NCBI GenBank assembly: GCA_030037545.1
Contig: JASHRF010000053.1
Span: 1-64,000 of the forward strand
From: Acidobacteriaceae bacterium
GTDB lineage: Bacteria; Acidobacteriota; Terriglobia; Terriglobales; Acidobacteriaceae
Reading direction: 5' to 3'
Length of the DNA: 64,000 nt
The position numbers and the translations under genes were made by a program. Of the stretch, positions 37,548 to 45,366 are shown piece after piece. The first letter of the stretch is position 1. Every line of letters begins with the position of its first letter. Below the pieces are notes generated by a model that saw only the letters and a program-made list of their open reading frames with translations, was not told the DNA's origin and searched no databases.

Positions 37548-38099
37548 CTACTTCCGCGTCATCCGCAGTTCGAAAATCATCCGTTCGTTCCCCTTGTCAT
37601 CGATCAGGAAATGCCGATAGACGAGAATGCGGCCGCCTTCTTCCAGATGGGCGCGTGCGACAGTTTTGCGCCCAGGATGATCGGGATCGAGGGGTGTCGA
37701 CCAGAGGACGATGTTCTTACCGTCGAAGGTGCCGTCGCTCTGGCGAATCGACATCGTCGTCTGCCGCGAGTCGTACCACACGGTGGTGAAGCGATTGGTT
37801 TTGGAATCGAAGCCGGAGACTCCGGTGCCGGTACTCCCGGTTCCATTAGAGCCGAAGAACGTAAAATCCGACTCCAGAAACTTGCCGTCCTGGACCATTT
37901 TCTGCTTGCACACGCCTTGCGCTACTCTCGGCTTCCCGTTCGCCGGAAAGAATGTTTGGACGACGTTCCAGTCGCCGGCAAATTGGGCAAGCAGCTTCTG
38001 GCCGGCGCCGGGTGCGTTGGGCGGCTCGTACTGGTTGTGGGTTTGTTGCGCGGCTGCCAAGGTGGCAACGAGCCACACGACGCTCATCCATTTCCTCAT
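37548..38099 (-). CDS. Secreted DUF1579 protein
   Basis: Start set at the ATG ending at 38099, because the longer frame runs into repeat R1. About 183 residues with a signal peptide (Met-Ser-Val-Val-Trp-Leu-Val-Ala-Thr-Leu-Ala-Ala-Ala). The body fits DUF1579: Leu-Ala-Gln-Phe-Ala-Gly-Asp-Trp-Asn-Val, then Gly-Phe-Asp-Ser-Lys-Thr-Asn-Arg-Phe. Such proteins are lipocalin-like, with unknown ligands. No other gene shares its transcript. Confidence 0.82.
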   Translation of the reverse strand: MRKWMSVVWLVATLAAAQQTHNQYEPPNAPGAGQKLLAQFAGDWNVVQTFFPANGKPRVAQGVCKQKMVQDGKFLESDFTFFGSNGTGSTGTGVSGFDSKTNRFTTVWYDSRQTTMSIRQSDGTFDGKNIVLWSTPLDPDHPGRKTVARAHLEEGGRILVYRHFLIDDKGNERMIFELRMTRK

Positions 38100-38157
38100 A
38101 TCGACTGATGATATGCGAAAATCGCAAGCCAATCCATCGGAGGTTAAAGCACAGGGT

Positions 38158-38624
38158 AATCGCACCTAGAAAGGCGCGCCGGCAGGGTTGATTTCGGGTT
38201 CATATGTACCCCCCCCGGGGGGGGTGCGTGGGATTCTGCCATGAAGCTCCTTGTTTTCTGATGGTTGGATGCGTTTTCGGGTGCGATTAACATGCGATTT
38301 TGCGCAAGAAAACTTAGAATTAGAAGTGGTTTCATAACCCGTCCGTCATCGTCTCTCAGGGGCTTCTAAAGCCCCACGTTTTTGGAACTTATTGGCACGG
38401 CTGAAGCCGTGCCCTTTCAAAACAGGGTTATGAAGCAGCTTCTAGCTTTCCTGCGCTTTTTTGCGCCTGCCGGCCCCCGGATTCTCGAGCAGCCAAGAGT
38501 GACTTGGCAACGTTTCTTCACAGCATAGCGGAAGGGCAAAATTAACCTGCAACGAGCGGCGAAAATATATTTCCCGCCGAATGAGCGCGGTGCGGGCGAT
38601 CTGGCCCTTGCAAGGCCTTGACAA
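38158..38624 (-). repeat. Interspersed repeat R1, copy C, with a nested element
   Basis: Matches copies A and B from TCGCAC to CCTTGACAA but is interrupted at 38320-38445 by a shorter hairpin element. The C/G tract is longest here (C8G8), a perfect 16-bp palindrome. Similarity to copy B continues past 38624 for about 60 bp. The interruption shows R1 was present before the nested element arrived. Confidence 0.88.
38320..38445. repeat. MITE-like hairpin element, type IV (copy 1, nested in R1)
   Basis: The ends AGAAGTGGTTTCATAACC and GGTTATGAAGCAGCTTCT are imperfect inverted repeats, followed by CTAG-like tips. The inside has GGGGCTTCTAAAGCCCC and GGCACGGCTGAAGCCGTGCC hairpins. A closely similar copy stands at 51394-51518. 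Confidence 0.85.
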
Positions 38625-38832
38625 CGGCAAAGCGAAGGAGAGGAATCTTCAAGAGGATTGCTGGTTTATGAAACGCGATTGCCTGGGGCGTCCATACCCG
38701 GCGCTCTTTTTCTTCATGCTTTCCCGGTGCTATGATTCCTGCACGTCAATCTCAGGCTGGGATCGGCAACGTGCGGGCCGACATGTGCGAAGGCCGGATC
38801 GGCTTCTTATTTGTGGCAGGGACGTTGCCGGA

Positions 38833-40632
38833 ATGGCTGGGCAGGCGAAGATGGAACTGGATGCCTCGAGCGCAAGCGCGGATGTGTGTGCCGAAACGGC
38901 GTCCTCCGGTCACGCGCCCGAACCCCCGCCGGCCGGCAATTTCGAGGAGGAGCGCCGCGAACTGGAGCGGGTGCTCGCGCATCCTGAGATCAGCCGCTCG
39001 GCCAGCCTGGTGCGCTTCCTTTCATTCATCTGCAACAAGTATTTCGAAGGCCAAGCCGAAGAGATTCGCGAGTATTCGATCGCCGTCGAGGCGCTGGGCC
39101 GCAAGGATTCCAGCTTCGATTCCCATATCGACCCCATCGTACGCGTCACCGCCCGCGCGCTGCGCAAGAAGCTCGAAGAGTTTTATAAGGACGATGGCCG
39201 CGACCACGCGCTGCAGATCGTTCTTCCGCTCGGTCACTACGTTCCGCAGTTTGTGCGCCGCGATGCAGGCACCGCGCCGCACACGGCGGCCGCTATCGGT
39301 GCGCCCTTCGCGGCCGCAAGCGAGCCGGCCGCCCCCCGTACCGCGCGCCATCCTTCTGCCCCACTTCACTTCCTGCGCGCTCACGGCACGGCGTTTGCCG
39401 TCTCCGCTGTGCTTCTCCTGCTCGTTCCCGCCGTTTTCCTTGCGGGCTACTACTTCGGACAAGCCAGGAATCGCCAGCCGCACCCGGTGAGCGAATCGCT
39501 CCGCTGGGGCGATCCGGTGTGGAGCGACGAGTTTAACGGCGCGGCCCAGCAATCGCCAGATCCGTCCAAGTGGACTTATGACGTGGGCAACCAGGCCGGC
39601 TGGGGCAATCGCGAGATCGAAGTCTATTGCGCACCCAAAGGCGGACCGCGGGACTGCGATCCGCGCCGTCCCAACGCCTTTCAGGACGGCGCCGGCCACC
39701 TGGTGCTGCGCGCCGTGCGCAATTCCGACGGCACCTGGACTTCAGCCCGCATCACCACGCGTGGCCTCAAGAATTTCCAATTCGGCCGCATCGAAGCGCG
39801 CATGAAGCTGCCCGTAGGCACCGGCTTGTGGCCGGCTTTCTGGATGCTCGGCTCCAACTTCCAGACCGCAGGCTGGCCGGCCGCGGGAGCTCTCTCCATT
39901 GTCGAAAATGTTTCCAGCATCGCAGGCAGCAACGGCCTGGGCCCTACCATTGTCCGCTCCACGCTCCACGGCCCGGGCTACTATGGCGCCAACGGCCTCT
40001 GGCACGATTTCAGGCTGCCCAACGGCGCTCGCGTCGACGATGGCAGCTTTCACACCTACGGCATCATCTGGTCGCCGGGCATGATTCAGTTCTACGTCGA
40101 CGATCCGGCCAACATCTACTTCGTAGAGGATTCGAACGACTTACCCGAGGGAGGCGAATGGGTCTTCGACCATCCTTTTTATATGGTCATGAACCTGGCT
40201 GTGGGCGGGGACTGGCCCGGCAATCCCGACACCACCACGCCCAGCCCCGCCGACGTGCTGGTGGATTACATTCGCGTCTACAAGATTCCGCCTGTCTCCG
40301 CGCCCTCCATCCAATGGCAACCCGTGGATGTGAAGGCCGGCTCATCGGTGGCCAGCATCATCAAATTAAAGGCGTCCAGTTATCTGGGCCGCGTGCATCT
40401 TTCCTGCAGCACGGAGCCCGCCAGCGTGTACTGCGATCTGGGCCGCTCGGTGGTGAATTTTTCCGATACGCTTTCGCAGGAAGACAGCCTGACCCTTTCC
40501 ACGGATTCGTTCACGGGAACCGGCCGCGTGGCCGCGCCCATCGGCCGCTACAAAGTCATGGTCACAGCCACCACCATCAGCGGCGACCACTCCCAGCTCA
40601 GCGCGCCCTTCGAGGTGAAGAACACCGATTGA
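38833..40632 (+). CDS. Membrane-anchored GH16-like protein with cytoplasmic acidobacterial module
   Basis: The reading frame opens at 38581 inside the repeat, so the start is taken at 38833 (or 38851), giving about 599 residues. Residues about 37-142 form a module seen in acidobacterial signalling proteins (Leu-Val-Arg-Phe-Leu-Ser-Phe-Ile, then Ile-Asp-Pro-Ile-Val-Arg-Val-Thr-Ala-Arg-Ala-Leu-Arg). A membrane helix is at about 186-210, and a GH16 jelly-roll (Trp-Ser-Asp-Glu-Phe-Asn-Gly to Asp-Tyr-Ile-Arg-Val-Tyr) is at about 231-486, with a C-terminal beta domain. In GH16 enzymes the active strand reads Glu-x-Asp-x-x-Glu. Here it is Ala-Leu-Ser-Ile-Val-Glu (about 353-358), so the nucleophile Glu and the helper Asp are replaced. 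It probably binds rather than cuts glycans. Sensor function is inference. Confidence 0.8.
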   Translation: MAGQAKMELDASSASADVCAETASSGHAPEPPPAGNFEEERRELERVLAHPEISRSASLVRFLSFICNKYFEGQAEEIREYSIAVEALGRKDSSFDSHIDPIVRVTARALRKKLEEFYKDDGRDHALQIVLPLGHYVPQFVRRDAGTAPHTAAAIGAPFAAASEPAAPRTARHPSAPLHFLRAHGTAFAVSAVLLLLVPAVFLAGYYFGQARNRQPHPVSESLRWGDPVWSDEFNGAAQQSPDPSKWTYDVGNQAGWGNREIEVYCAPKGGPRDCDPRRPNAFQDGAGHLVLRAVRNSDGTWTSARITTRGLKNFQFGRIEARMKLPVGTGLWPAFWMLGSNFQTAGWPAAGALSIVENVSSIAGSNGLGPTIVRSTLHGPGYYGANGLWHDFRLPNGARVDDGSFHTYGIIWSPGMIQFYVDDPANIYFVEDSNDLPEGGEWVFDHPFYMVMNLAVGGDWPGNPDTTTPSPADVLVDYIRVYKIPPVSAPSIQWQPVDVKAGSSVASIIKLKASSYLGRVHLSCSTEPASVYCDLGRSVVNFSDTLSQEDSLTLSTDSFTGTGRVAAPIGRYKVMVTATTISGDHSQLSAPFEVKNTD

Positions 40633-40650
40633 GCAAGCCCGCCTCTTCTT

Positions 40651-40863
40651 TTGCCGCGAAGCGGCAACAACCTTCCGTGCGGCCAGACCGCGCATTCCAA
40701 CAACGTGCCCTTTGAACTCACCCAGCAGGGCGATGAAGTGCATATTACCGGCACGCTGCCGCTCACCTGCTCCGACTTCAAAATCCAGCGCCCTTCGTTC
40801 CTCACCGTCGCTATCAAGAACGATATCCCGGTGCGCGTCGATACGAAGTGGCACGCACAATAA
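40651..40863 (+). pseudogene. C-terminal YceI-domain-like fragment
   Basis: The last 55 residues (Val-Pro-Phe-Glu-Leu-Thr-Gln-Gln-Gly-Asp-Glu-Val, then Ser-Asp-Phe-Lys-Ile-Gln-Arg-Pro-Ser-Phe-Leu) match the end of YceI-type lipocalin-like proteins that bind isoprenoids. The first two thirds of the domain are absent. The upstream residues are unrelated, and there is no good start. It is most likely a stump left after deletion. Confidence 0.6.
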
Positions 40864-40892
40864 GCTCCTGGAGCCGGTTGCAAATATGCGGT

Positions 40893-40970
40893 CACATCCC
40901 TCAAGGGTTAAAGCCCGAGCCCCTTTTGATCTTTTCGGCACGCCTGAAGCCGTGCCCTTTCAAAGCGCTC
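40893..40970. repeat. Degenerate hairpin core of the short-element family
   Basis: CATCCCTCAAGGGTTAAAGCCC and GGCACGCCTGAAGCCGTGCCCTTTCAAAG repeat the core of the other short elements with several changes. No inverted ends are visible, so it is an eroded copy. Confidence 0.65.
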
Positions 40971-41020
40971 ATAATTTAATCATCTCGAGTCCCGAGTCCC
41001 TCAGTCCCTGTTTTTCCGTT

Positions 41021-42496
41021 TCACCGCAGGCCGCGCAGCGCCGGATACAGCTTTCTCCATTTCGCGTAGCCGTTTTTATACGCGGCCACGTCGGCCGCAT
41101 CGGGCTCCACGCGCTCGGCCACGTGCAGCGCCTGCGCGCAAGCCTGGTCGAGATTCTCCCAGTGACCCGCGGCCACGCCAGCCATCAGCGCGCATCCAAA
41201 TGCTCCGCCTTCTTCGGCCACCAGAATCTCCACGGCGTGCCCGTAGATGCCCGCCTGGATGCGCCGCCACAGCGGGCCGCGCGCGCCGCCGCCGCCCAGG
41301 CGGATGCCGCTCACCGGAATCTGCAGCTCATGGAAAAGGGTAAACGTGTCCTCGAGCGAGTAAGCCACGCCCTCCAGCACCGCGCGCACGCAATGCGCCG
41401 CCGTGGTCTTGGCGCCCAGGCCCACAAAGGCCGCGCGCACGTCGGGATCGAGATGCGGTGTGCGCTCGCCGAGCAGGTACGGCGCCCACTCCACGCCGTC
41501 GCTCCCCGCCGGAACGCCCGCGGCCTGCGCGTTGAGCGCGTCGTAACCTTGCCCGCAGAAGAACGTCTCCTTCAGCCAGCTCAGGCTCAATCCCGCAGCC
41601 TGCGTCACTCCCATCACGTGCCACAAGCCCGGAACCGCGTGGCAGAAAGTGTGCAGGCGTCCCTTGGGATCTTTGGTGGGCTCGGCGGTGGCCGCAAACA
41701 CCACGCCCGAGGTGCCGATGGTGGCCGAAACGCTGCCCGGCTGCAGAATGCCCATGCCCACTGCGCCCGCGCCCTGGTCGCCCGCGCCCGCCGCTACCGG
41801 CGTGCCGGCGTTCAATCCCGTAAGCGCCGCTGCCTGCCCGGCGATGCGCGCGCAAATCTCCGGCGACTCGTAAACCCGCGGCAGCCAGCGCTCGGGAATT
41901 CCCGCCGCTTCCGCAACTTCTCGCGACCAGCGCCGGTGCGTGACGTCGAGGAGCAAAGTGCCGGAAGCTTCCTGCACATCGATCGCGAACTCGCCGGTAA
42001 GCCGGTAGCGCACGTAGTCCTTGGGGCACATCACGTGGCGGATCTTGGCGAAGATCTCCGGCTGGTGGTTCTTCACCCAGAGCAATTTGGTGAGCGTGAA
42101 ATTGGGCAGCGCGGGGTTGCAGGTGAGCTCGATGAGCCGCTCGTAGCCGATCTTCTCCGTGAGCCAGTCGCACTCCGGCTGGGTGCGCGTGTCGCACCAG
42201 ATGAGCGCCGGCCGCAGCACCGCTCCGTTTTCGTCGAGCATGACCGCGCCGTGCATCTGCCCGGTGAGCGCGATGGCGGCCACGCGGTCGCCGGGATTCG
42301 GGGACGAGGCGAAGGCGCCGTGAATGGCCTCCACGGCCGCGCGCCACCAATCCTCGGGGTCCTGCTCTGCCCATCCCGGATGCTCGGCGCGAAAAGGCGC
42401 ATGCTCGCTGGAGGATGAGCCCATGAGCGTCCCTGCCGCGTCGACAATCACCGCCCGCGTTCCTCCCGTGCCCACATCGATGCCCATGAACCACAT
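41021..42496 (-). CDS. xylB: Xylulokinase
   Basis: A 491-residue FGGY sugar kinase. Gly-Ile-Asp-Val-Gly-Thr-Gly-Gly-Thr-Arg is the phosphate-1 motif. Thr-Gly-Gln-Met-His-Gly is the xylulose-type substrate loop, and Ala-Gly-Ala-Gly-Asp-Gln-Gly-Ala-Gly-Ala-Val and Gly-Gly-Gly-Gly-Ala-Arg-Gly form the later motifs. Asp in Gly-Ala-Gly-Asp-Gln is the catalytic base. GAGGAGCGCGGGC precedes the ATG. No xylA or regulator is next to it; the sugar porter at 45.4 kb is nearest in theme. Confidence 0.92.
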   Translation of the reverse strand: MWFMGIDVGTGGTRAVIVDAAGTLMGSSSSEHAPFRAEHPGWAEQDPEDWWRAAVEAIHGAFASSPNPGDRVAAIALTGQMHGAVMLDENGAVLRPALIWCDTRTQPECDWLTEKIGYERLIELTCNPALPNFTLTKLLWVKNHQPEIFAKIRHVMCPKDYVRYRLTGEFAIDVQEASGTLLLDVTHRRWSREVAEAAGIPERWLPRVYESPEICARIAGQAAALTGLNAGTPVAAGAGDQGAGAVGMGILQPGSVSATIGTSGVVFAATAEPTKDPKGRLHTFCHAVPGLWHVMGVTQAAGLSLSWLKETFFCGQGYDALNAQAAGVPAGSDGVEWAPYLLGERTPHLDPDVRAAFVGLGAKTTAAHCVRAVLEGVAYSLEDTFTLFHELQIPVSGIRLGGGGARGPLWRRIQAGIYGHAVEILVAEEGGAFGCALMAGVAAGHWENLDQACAQALHVAERVEPDAADVAAYKNGYAKWRKLYPALRGLR

Positions 42497-42600
42497 GCCC
42501 GCGCTCCTCGCTGTAAATCGGTTTTCTCTGCGCCCGCAGCATAGCAGCTTGGACCGCTCCGGGCAAAACCTAGCTTATCGTCGGGTCCTGGACGGCCAGT

Positions 42601-43287
42601 ATGAATTCCGGTGAGTATGAATTGTCATCTGAGCCGAAGTACAGCGAAGAGGGAACCGTGCTGGCCGAGCTGGCCGATTCCGAGGCCGAAATCCGCGGCC
42701 TGATGGAACTGGACGGCGCCAGCAACGCGCGCCTGCTGGGCGAGGAAGGCCGGTTGCCCGGCATCGGCGTACACGAGCTGCTCTACGGAGTGGCTTACAG
42801 CCAGATTGTGAACGCCTCGTTCACCCACGCCTCGCCCTACGGCGGACGCTTCAACAGCAACCGGCGCGGCGCGTGGTACGCGGGCCTGGAGCGGGCCACC
42901 TCCATCGCCGAAGTAGCGTTTCACCAGCGCGAGCAGTTATGCGAAATCAACTGGCCCGATGAGGAAGTCTTTACCTGCCCCGACTACCTCGCCGATTTTT
43001 CCACGCCGTTTCACGATCTGCGCGGCGGGGACAGGCGCTACAGAAAATTTCTCAAGCCGGAGCCGATTCCCGCGTGCTACGCCGAATCGCAGCGCCTGGC
43101 CGCCAGCCTGCTGGAGCAGGGCGCCAACGGAGTTGTCTATCCCAGCGTCCGGCGCGCCGGCGGAACATGCGTGGCCTGCTTCCGGCCAGCGCTGGTCTAC
43201 CACGTGCGTCGCGGGGCGAAGCTCGAGTTTCGGGTCCACGCTGAAACTCCGTTCACGGCCGGCCGCGTTCGGGCGGTAAAGAACTAA
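42601..43287 (+). CDS. RES-domain protein (NAD-degrading toxin family), unpaired
   Basis: 228 residues with a RES core: Gly-Gly-Arg-Phe-Asn-Ser-Asn-Arg-Arg-Gly-Ala-Trp-Tyr-Ala-Gly near 81-95, Glu-Val-Ala-Phe-His-Gln near 104, and a later Gln-Gly-Ala-Asn-Gly-Val-Val-Tyr-Pro-Ser-Val. RES toxins such as MbcT cleave NAD+ by phosphorolysis. The usual upstream Xre/MbcA antitoxin is missing: the upstream gene is xylB on the other strand, and no frame between fits. It may be an orphan, an immune-type effector or a metabolic relative. The start lacks a strong ribosome site. Confidence 0.8.
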   Translation: MNSGEYELSSEPKYSEEGTVLAELADSEAEIRGLMELDGASNARLLGEEGRLPGIGVHELLYGVAYSQIVNASFTHASPYGGRFNSNRRGAWYAGLERATSIAEVAFHQREQLCEINWPDEEVFTCPDYLADFSTPFHDLRGGDRRYRKFLKPEPIPACYAESQRLAASLLEQGANGVVYPSVRRAGGTCVACFRPALVYHVRRGAKLEFRVHAETPFTAGRVRAVKN

Positions 43288-43427
43288 AAGCGGCGAGATT
43301 GCACCGTATTGCGATACGCAATTTCGCGGTGTGACCGAAGGCACATGAGCTTTTGCTGCCCCACGGCACAATAAGACTGTGAGGCCGGGCTGCCCGCGCG
43401 CCGTCCGCGCCAGGAGGAATTTGAAGC

Positions 43428-44414
43428 ATGAGCGACTTAGCCACGCTGGTGGATGCCGTAGCCGTCGATCCGCTGGTCGGCCACCCCGCGGATTATCACG
43501 TGTTTCACAAGTTCATTGCCCGCTGCAAGGATCTGGCGGCCATCGCCACGGCGGTAGTGTGGCCGCTCTCCGATGTGGCGCTGCTGGGCGCAGTCGAAGC
43601 TACCACTCATGGCCTCATCGAGCCGGTGCTCATCGGCCCTGGCGACGCCATGAAGAAGCTGGCCGGCGAAACGGGCGTGGACATTTCAAAACTCACCATC
43701 GTCGAAGCCGACTGCGAGTCCAAGGCCGCGGAAATCGGCGTGGCCATGTGCCGTGCGGGGACTGCCCAGGCGCTCATGAAGGGCAGCCTGCACACCGATG
43801 AGATGATGAAAGCCGCCATGCAGCGCGACACCGGCCTGCGTACCACGCGGCGCATCTCCCACGTCTTCGTCATGGATACGCCGGCCTACGCGCGTACCCT
43901 GCTCATCACGGATGCGGCCATCAACATTGCGCCCGAGCTCGAAGACAAGGTCGACATTGTGCAGAACTCCATCCACCTGGCTCATGCGCTGGGCATTCCC
44001 GAGCCCAAAGTGGCGCTGCTTTCAGCGGTCGAGACCGTGAATCCCAAAATCAAATCCACGCTCGACGCTGCGGCTCTATGCAAGATGGCCGAGCGCGGCC
44101 AGATCACGGGCGGCATCCTCGACGGGCCGCTGGCCTTCGACACCGCGGTGAGCGAGAAGGCGGCCGGCATCAAGAAGCTGGTTTCGCCGGTCACTGGCCA
44201 GGCGGACATTCTGGTGGTGCCCGATCTGGAGAGCGGCAACATGCTGGCCAAGCAGCTTGAGTATCTGGGCGGCGCGCAGTTGGCGGGCATCGTGCTGGGC
44301 ACGCGCGTTCCGGCCATCCTCACCAGCCGCGCCGACTCGGCCGAAACGCGACTCACCAGTTGCGCCGTGGCCGTGCTGCTGCACTACGCAACCCATCCGG
44401 CGGTGAAGGTCTAG
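43428..44414 (+). CDS. Phosphate acetyl/butyryl transferase
   Basis: 328 residues of the PTA_PTB family, catalysing acyl-CoA plus phosphate to acyl-phosphate plus CoA. Typical phrases are Ala-Leu-Met-Lys-Gly, Thr-Arg-Arg-Ile-Ser-His-Val-Phe, Thr-Asp-Ala-Ala-Ile-Asn-Ile-Ala-Pro and Val-Pro-Asp-Leu-Glu-Ser-Gly-Asn-Met. They resemble the phosphotransbutyrylase/bifunctional-type subgroup. AGGAGGAATTTGAAGC precedes the ATG. No acetate or butyrate kinase lies beside it, so acetyl and butyryl specificity cannot be separated. Confidence 0.88.
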   Translation: MSDLATLVDAVAVDPLVGHPADYHVFHKFIARCKDLAAIATAVVWPLSDVALLGAVEATTHGLIEPVLIGPGDAMKKLAGETGVDISKLTIVEADCESKAAEIGVAMCRAGTAQALMKGSLHTDEMMKAAMQRDTGLRTTRRISHVFVMDTPAYARTLLITDAAINIAPELEDKVDIVQNSIHLAHALGIPEPKVALLSAVETVNPKIKSTLDAAALCKMAERGQITGGILDGPLAFDTAVSEKAAGIKKLVSPVTGQADILVVPDLESGNMLAKQLEYLGGAQLAGIVLGTRVPAILTSRADSAETRLTSCAVAVLLHYATHPAVKV

Positions 44415-44663
44415 CGGCATTTTCGGAAATACGTGAACTGTTGAGGGCTGCGAAGGTGGATTTTAATTTCACCTCAGCGACACCGGCTCTGCGAGCCGTC
44501 TGCCGCTGGGGGCCCGGAGAGGAAGAATCCACTCAGCAGTGGCGGCTTCGGTCTACACCTTTTCCGAAAATGCGATCACGTTCTTCATTTGCGGTGCCAG
44601 TCATTCATGGTTTGCAGATTTGTTCTGTGGGAGACCAGCTTGCGACACGAACCATTACTTTCG

Positions 44664-45284
44664 CTATTTTCTGAGATATTTCTCAGGCAGCGTCAATCCC
44701 GGCCGTTCCTCGTCCCATAGAATGCTGGCCACCCAGTAACGTCCGTGGGCGCGCACGATCTGGATGGAGTTAATGCCTCGCGCGAAGGGCCTGGAATCAT
44801 TGACCGCGTGGCGGCTTTCGTAGGTGCTCCAAACATCCACGAGGTTCCCGAACTCCTCGACACGATTGGCGATGCTGCGTTCGAAAAAGCCGTGAGCTTT
44901 GAAGTACGGATCGTCGCGTTCGACATACATGTCAGGGGTCAGGAAGACAACGTCGCTCATGCGCGCCGGCTGATTCCCGCTGGCGGCAACATCGGGACGG
45001 ATGACGCCGAGCCGGCCATCCGGCAGGAACAGCGAACGAAAGCGAGTCCAATCTCGAGGTTTGCCGGCGGGTCCTGAGATTACGTCATAGAGCGCGGCTA
45101 CCAGGTGCTCGACGGTGTCCACGTCGCCCGCGTTCTTCGCGGCCGGCCACCCCGGGTGAGCCGCGATTGACCCTACGAGCGGAGGCGGCGCAGGCTGAGC
45201 AGCTTTCGATGACTGTTGCGGCAGTGCCTGCAGAGCGAGGCCTGCCAGCAGCATGCTTGATGCAATGAGCGGTATCGCTTTCAT
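44664..45284 (-). CDS. Secreted NTF2/SnoaL-like hypothetical protein
   Basis: 206 residues with a signal peptide (Ala-Ile-Pro-Leu-Ile-Ala-Ser-Ser-Met-Leu-Leu-Ala-Gly-Leu-Ala). The body has an NTF2-like layout (helix with Asp-Thr-Val-Glu-His-Leu-Val-Ala-Ala-Leu-Tyr, strand with Asp-Val-Trp-Ser-Thr-Tyr-Glu-Ser-Arg, final Trp-Val-Ala-Ser-Ile-Leu-Trp). Proteins of this type bind small ligands. AAGGAGCGCATC precedes the start. No function is assigned. Confidence 0.75.
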   Translation of the reverse strand: MKAIPLIASSMLLAGLALQALPQQSSKAAQPAPPPLVGSIAAHPGWPAAKNAGDVDTVEHLVAALYDVISGPAGKPRDWTRFRSLFLPDGRLGVIRPDVAASGNQPARMSDVVFLTPDMYVERDDPYFKAHGFFERSIANRVEEFGNLVDVWSTYESRHAVNDSRPFARGINSIQIVRAHGRYWVASILWDEERPGLTLPEKYLRK

Positions 45285-45366
45285 GATGCGCTCCTTGAAT
45301 TGGGCTCGACTGGTGAGGGTATCCCGCCCATTGTTCTCTTGGTTCCTGGTTCTGTTTTTCCCTGCC

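Noticed and set aside
38581..38832. Upstream start of the GH16-like protein at 38581
   Set aside because: These codons lie in repeat R1 and its flank and resemble the non-coding copy near 9200.
41328..42566. A 412-codon minus-strand frame overlapping xylB
   Set aside because: It is an Arg/Gly/Ala-rich shift frame of xylB with no motif.
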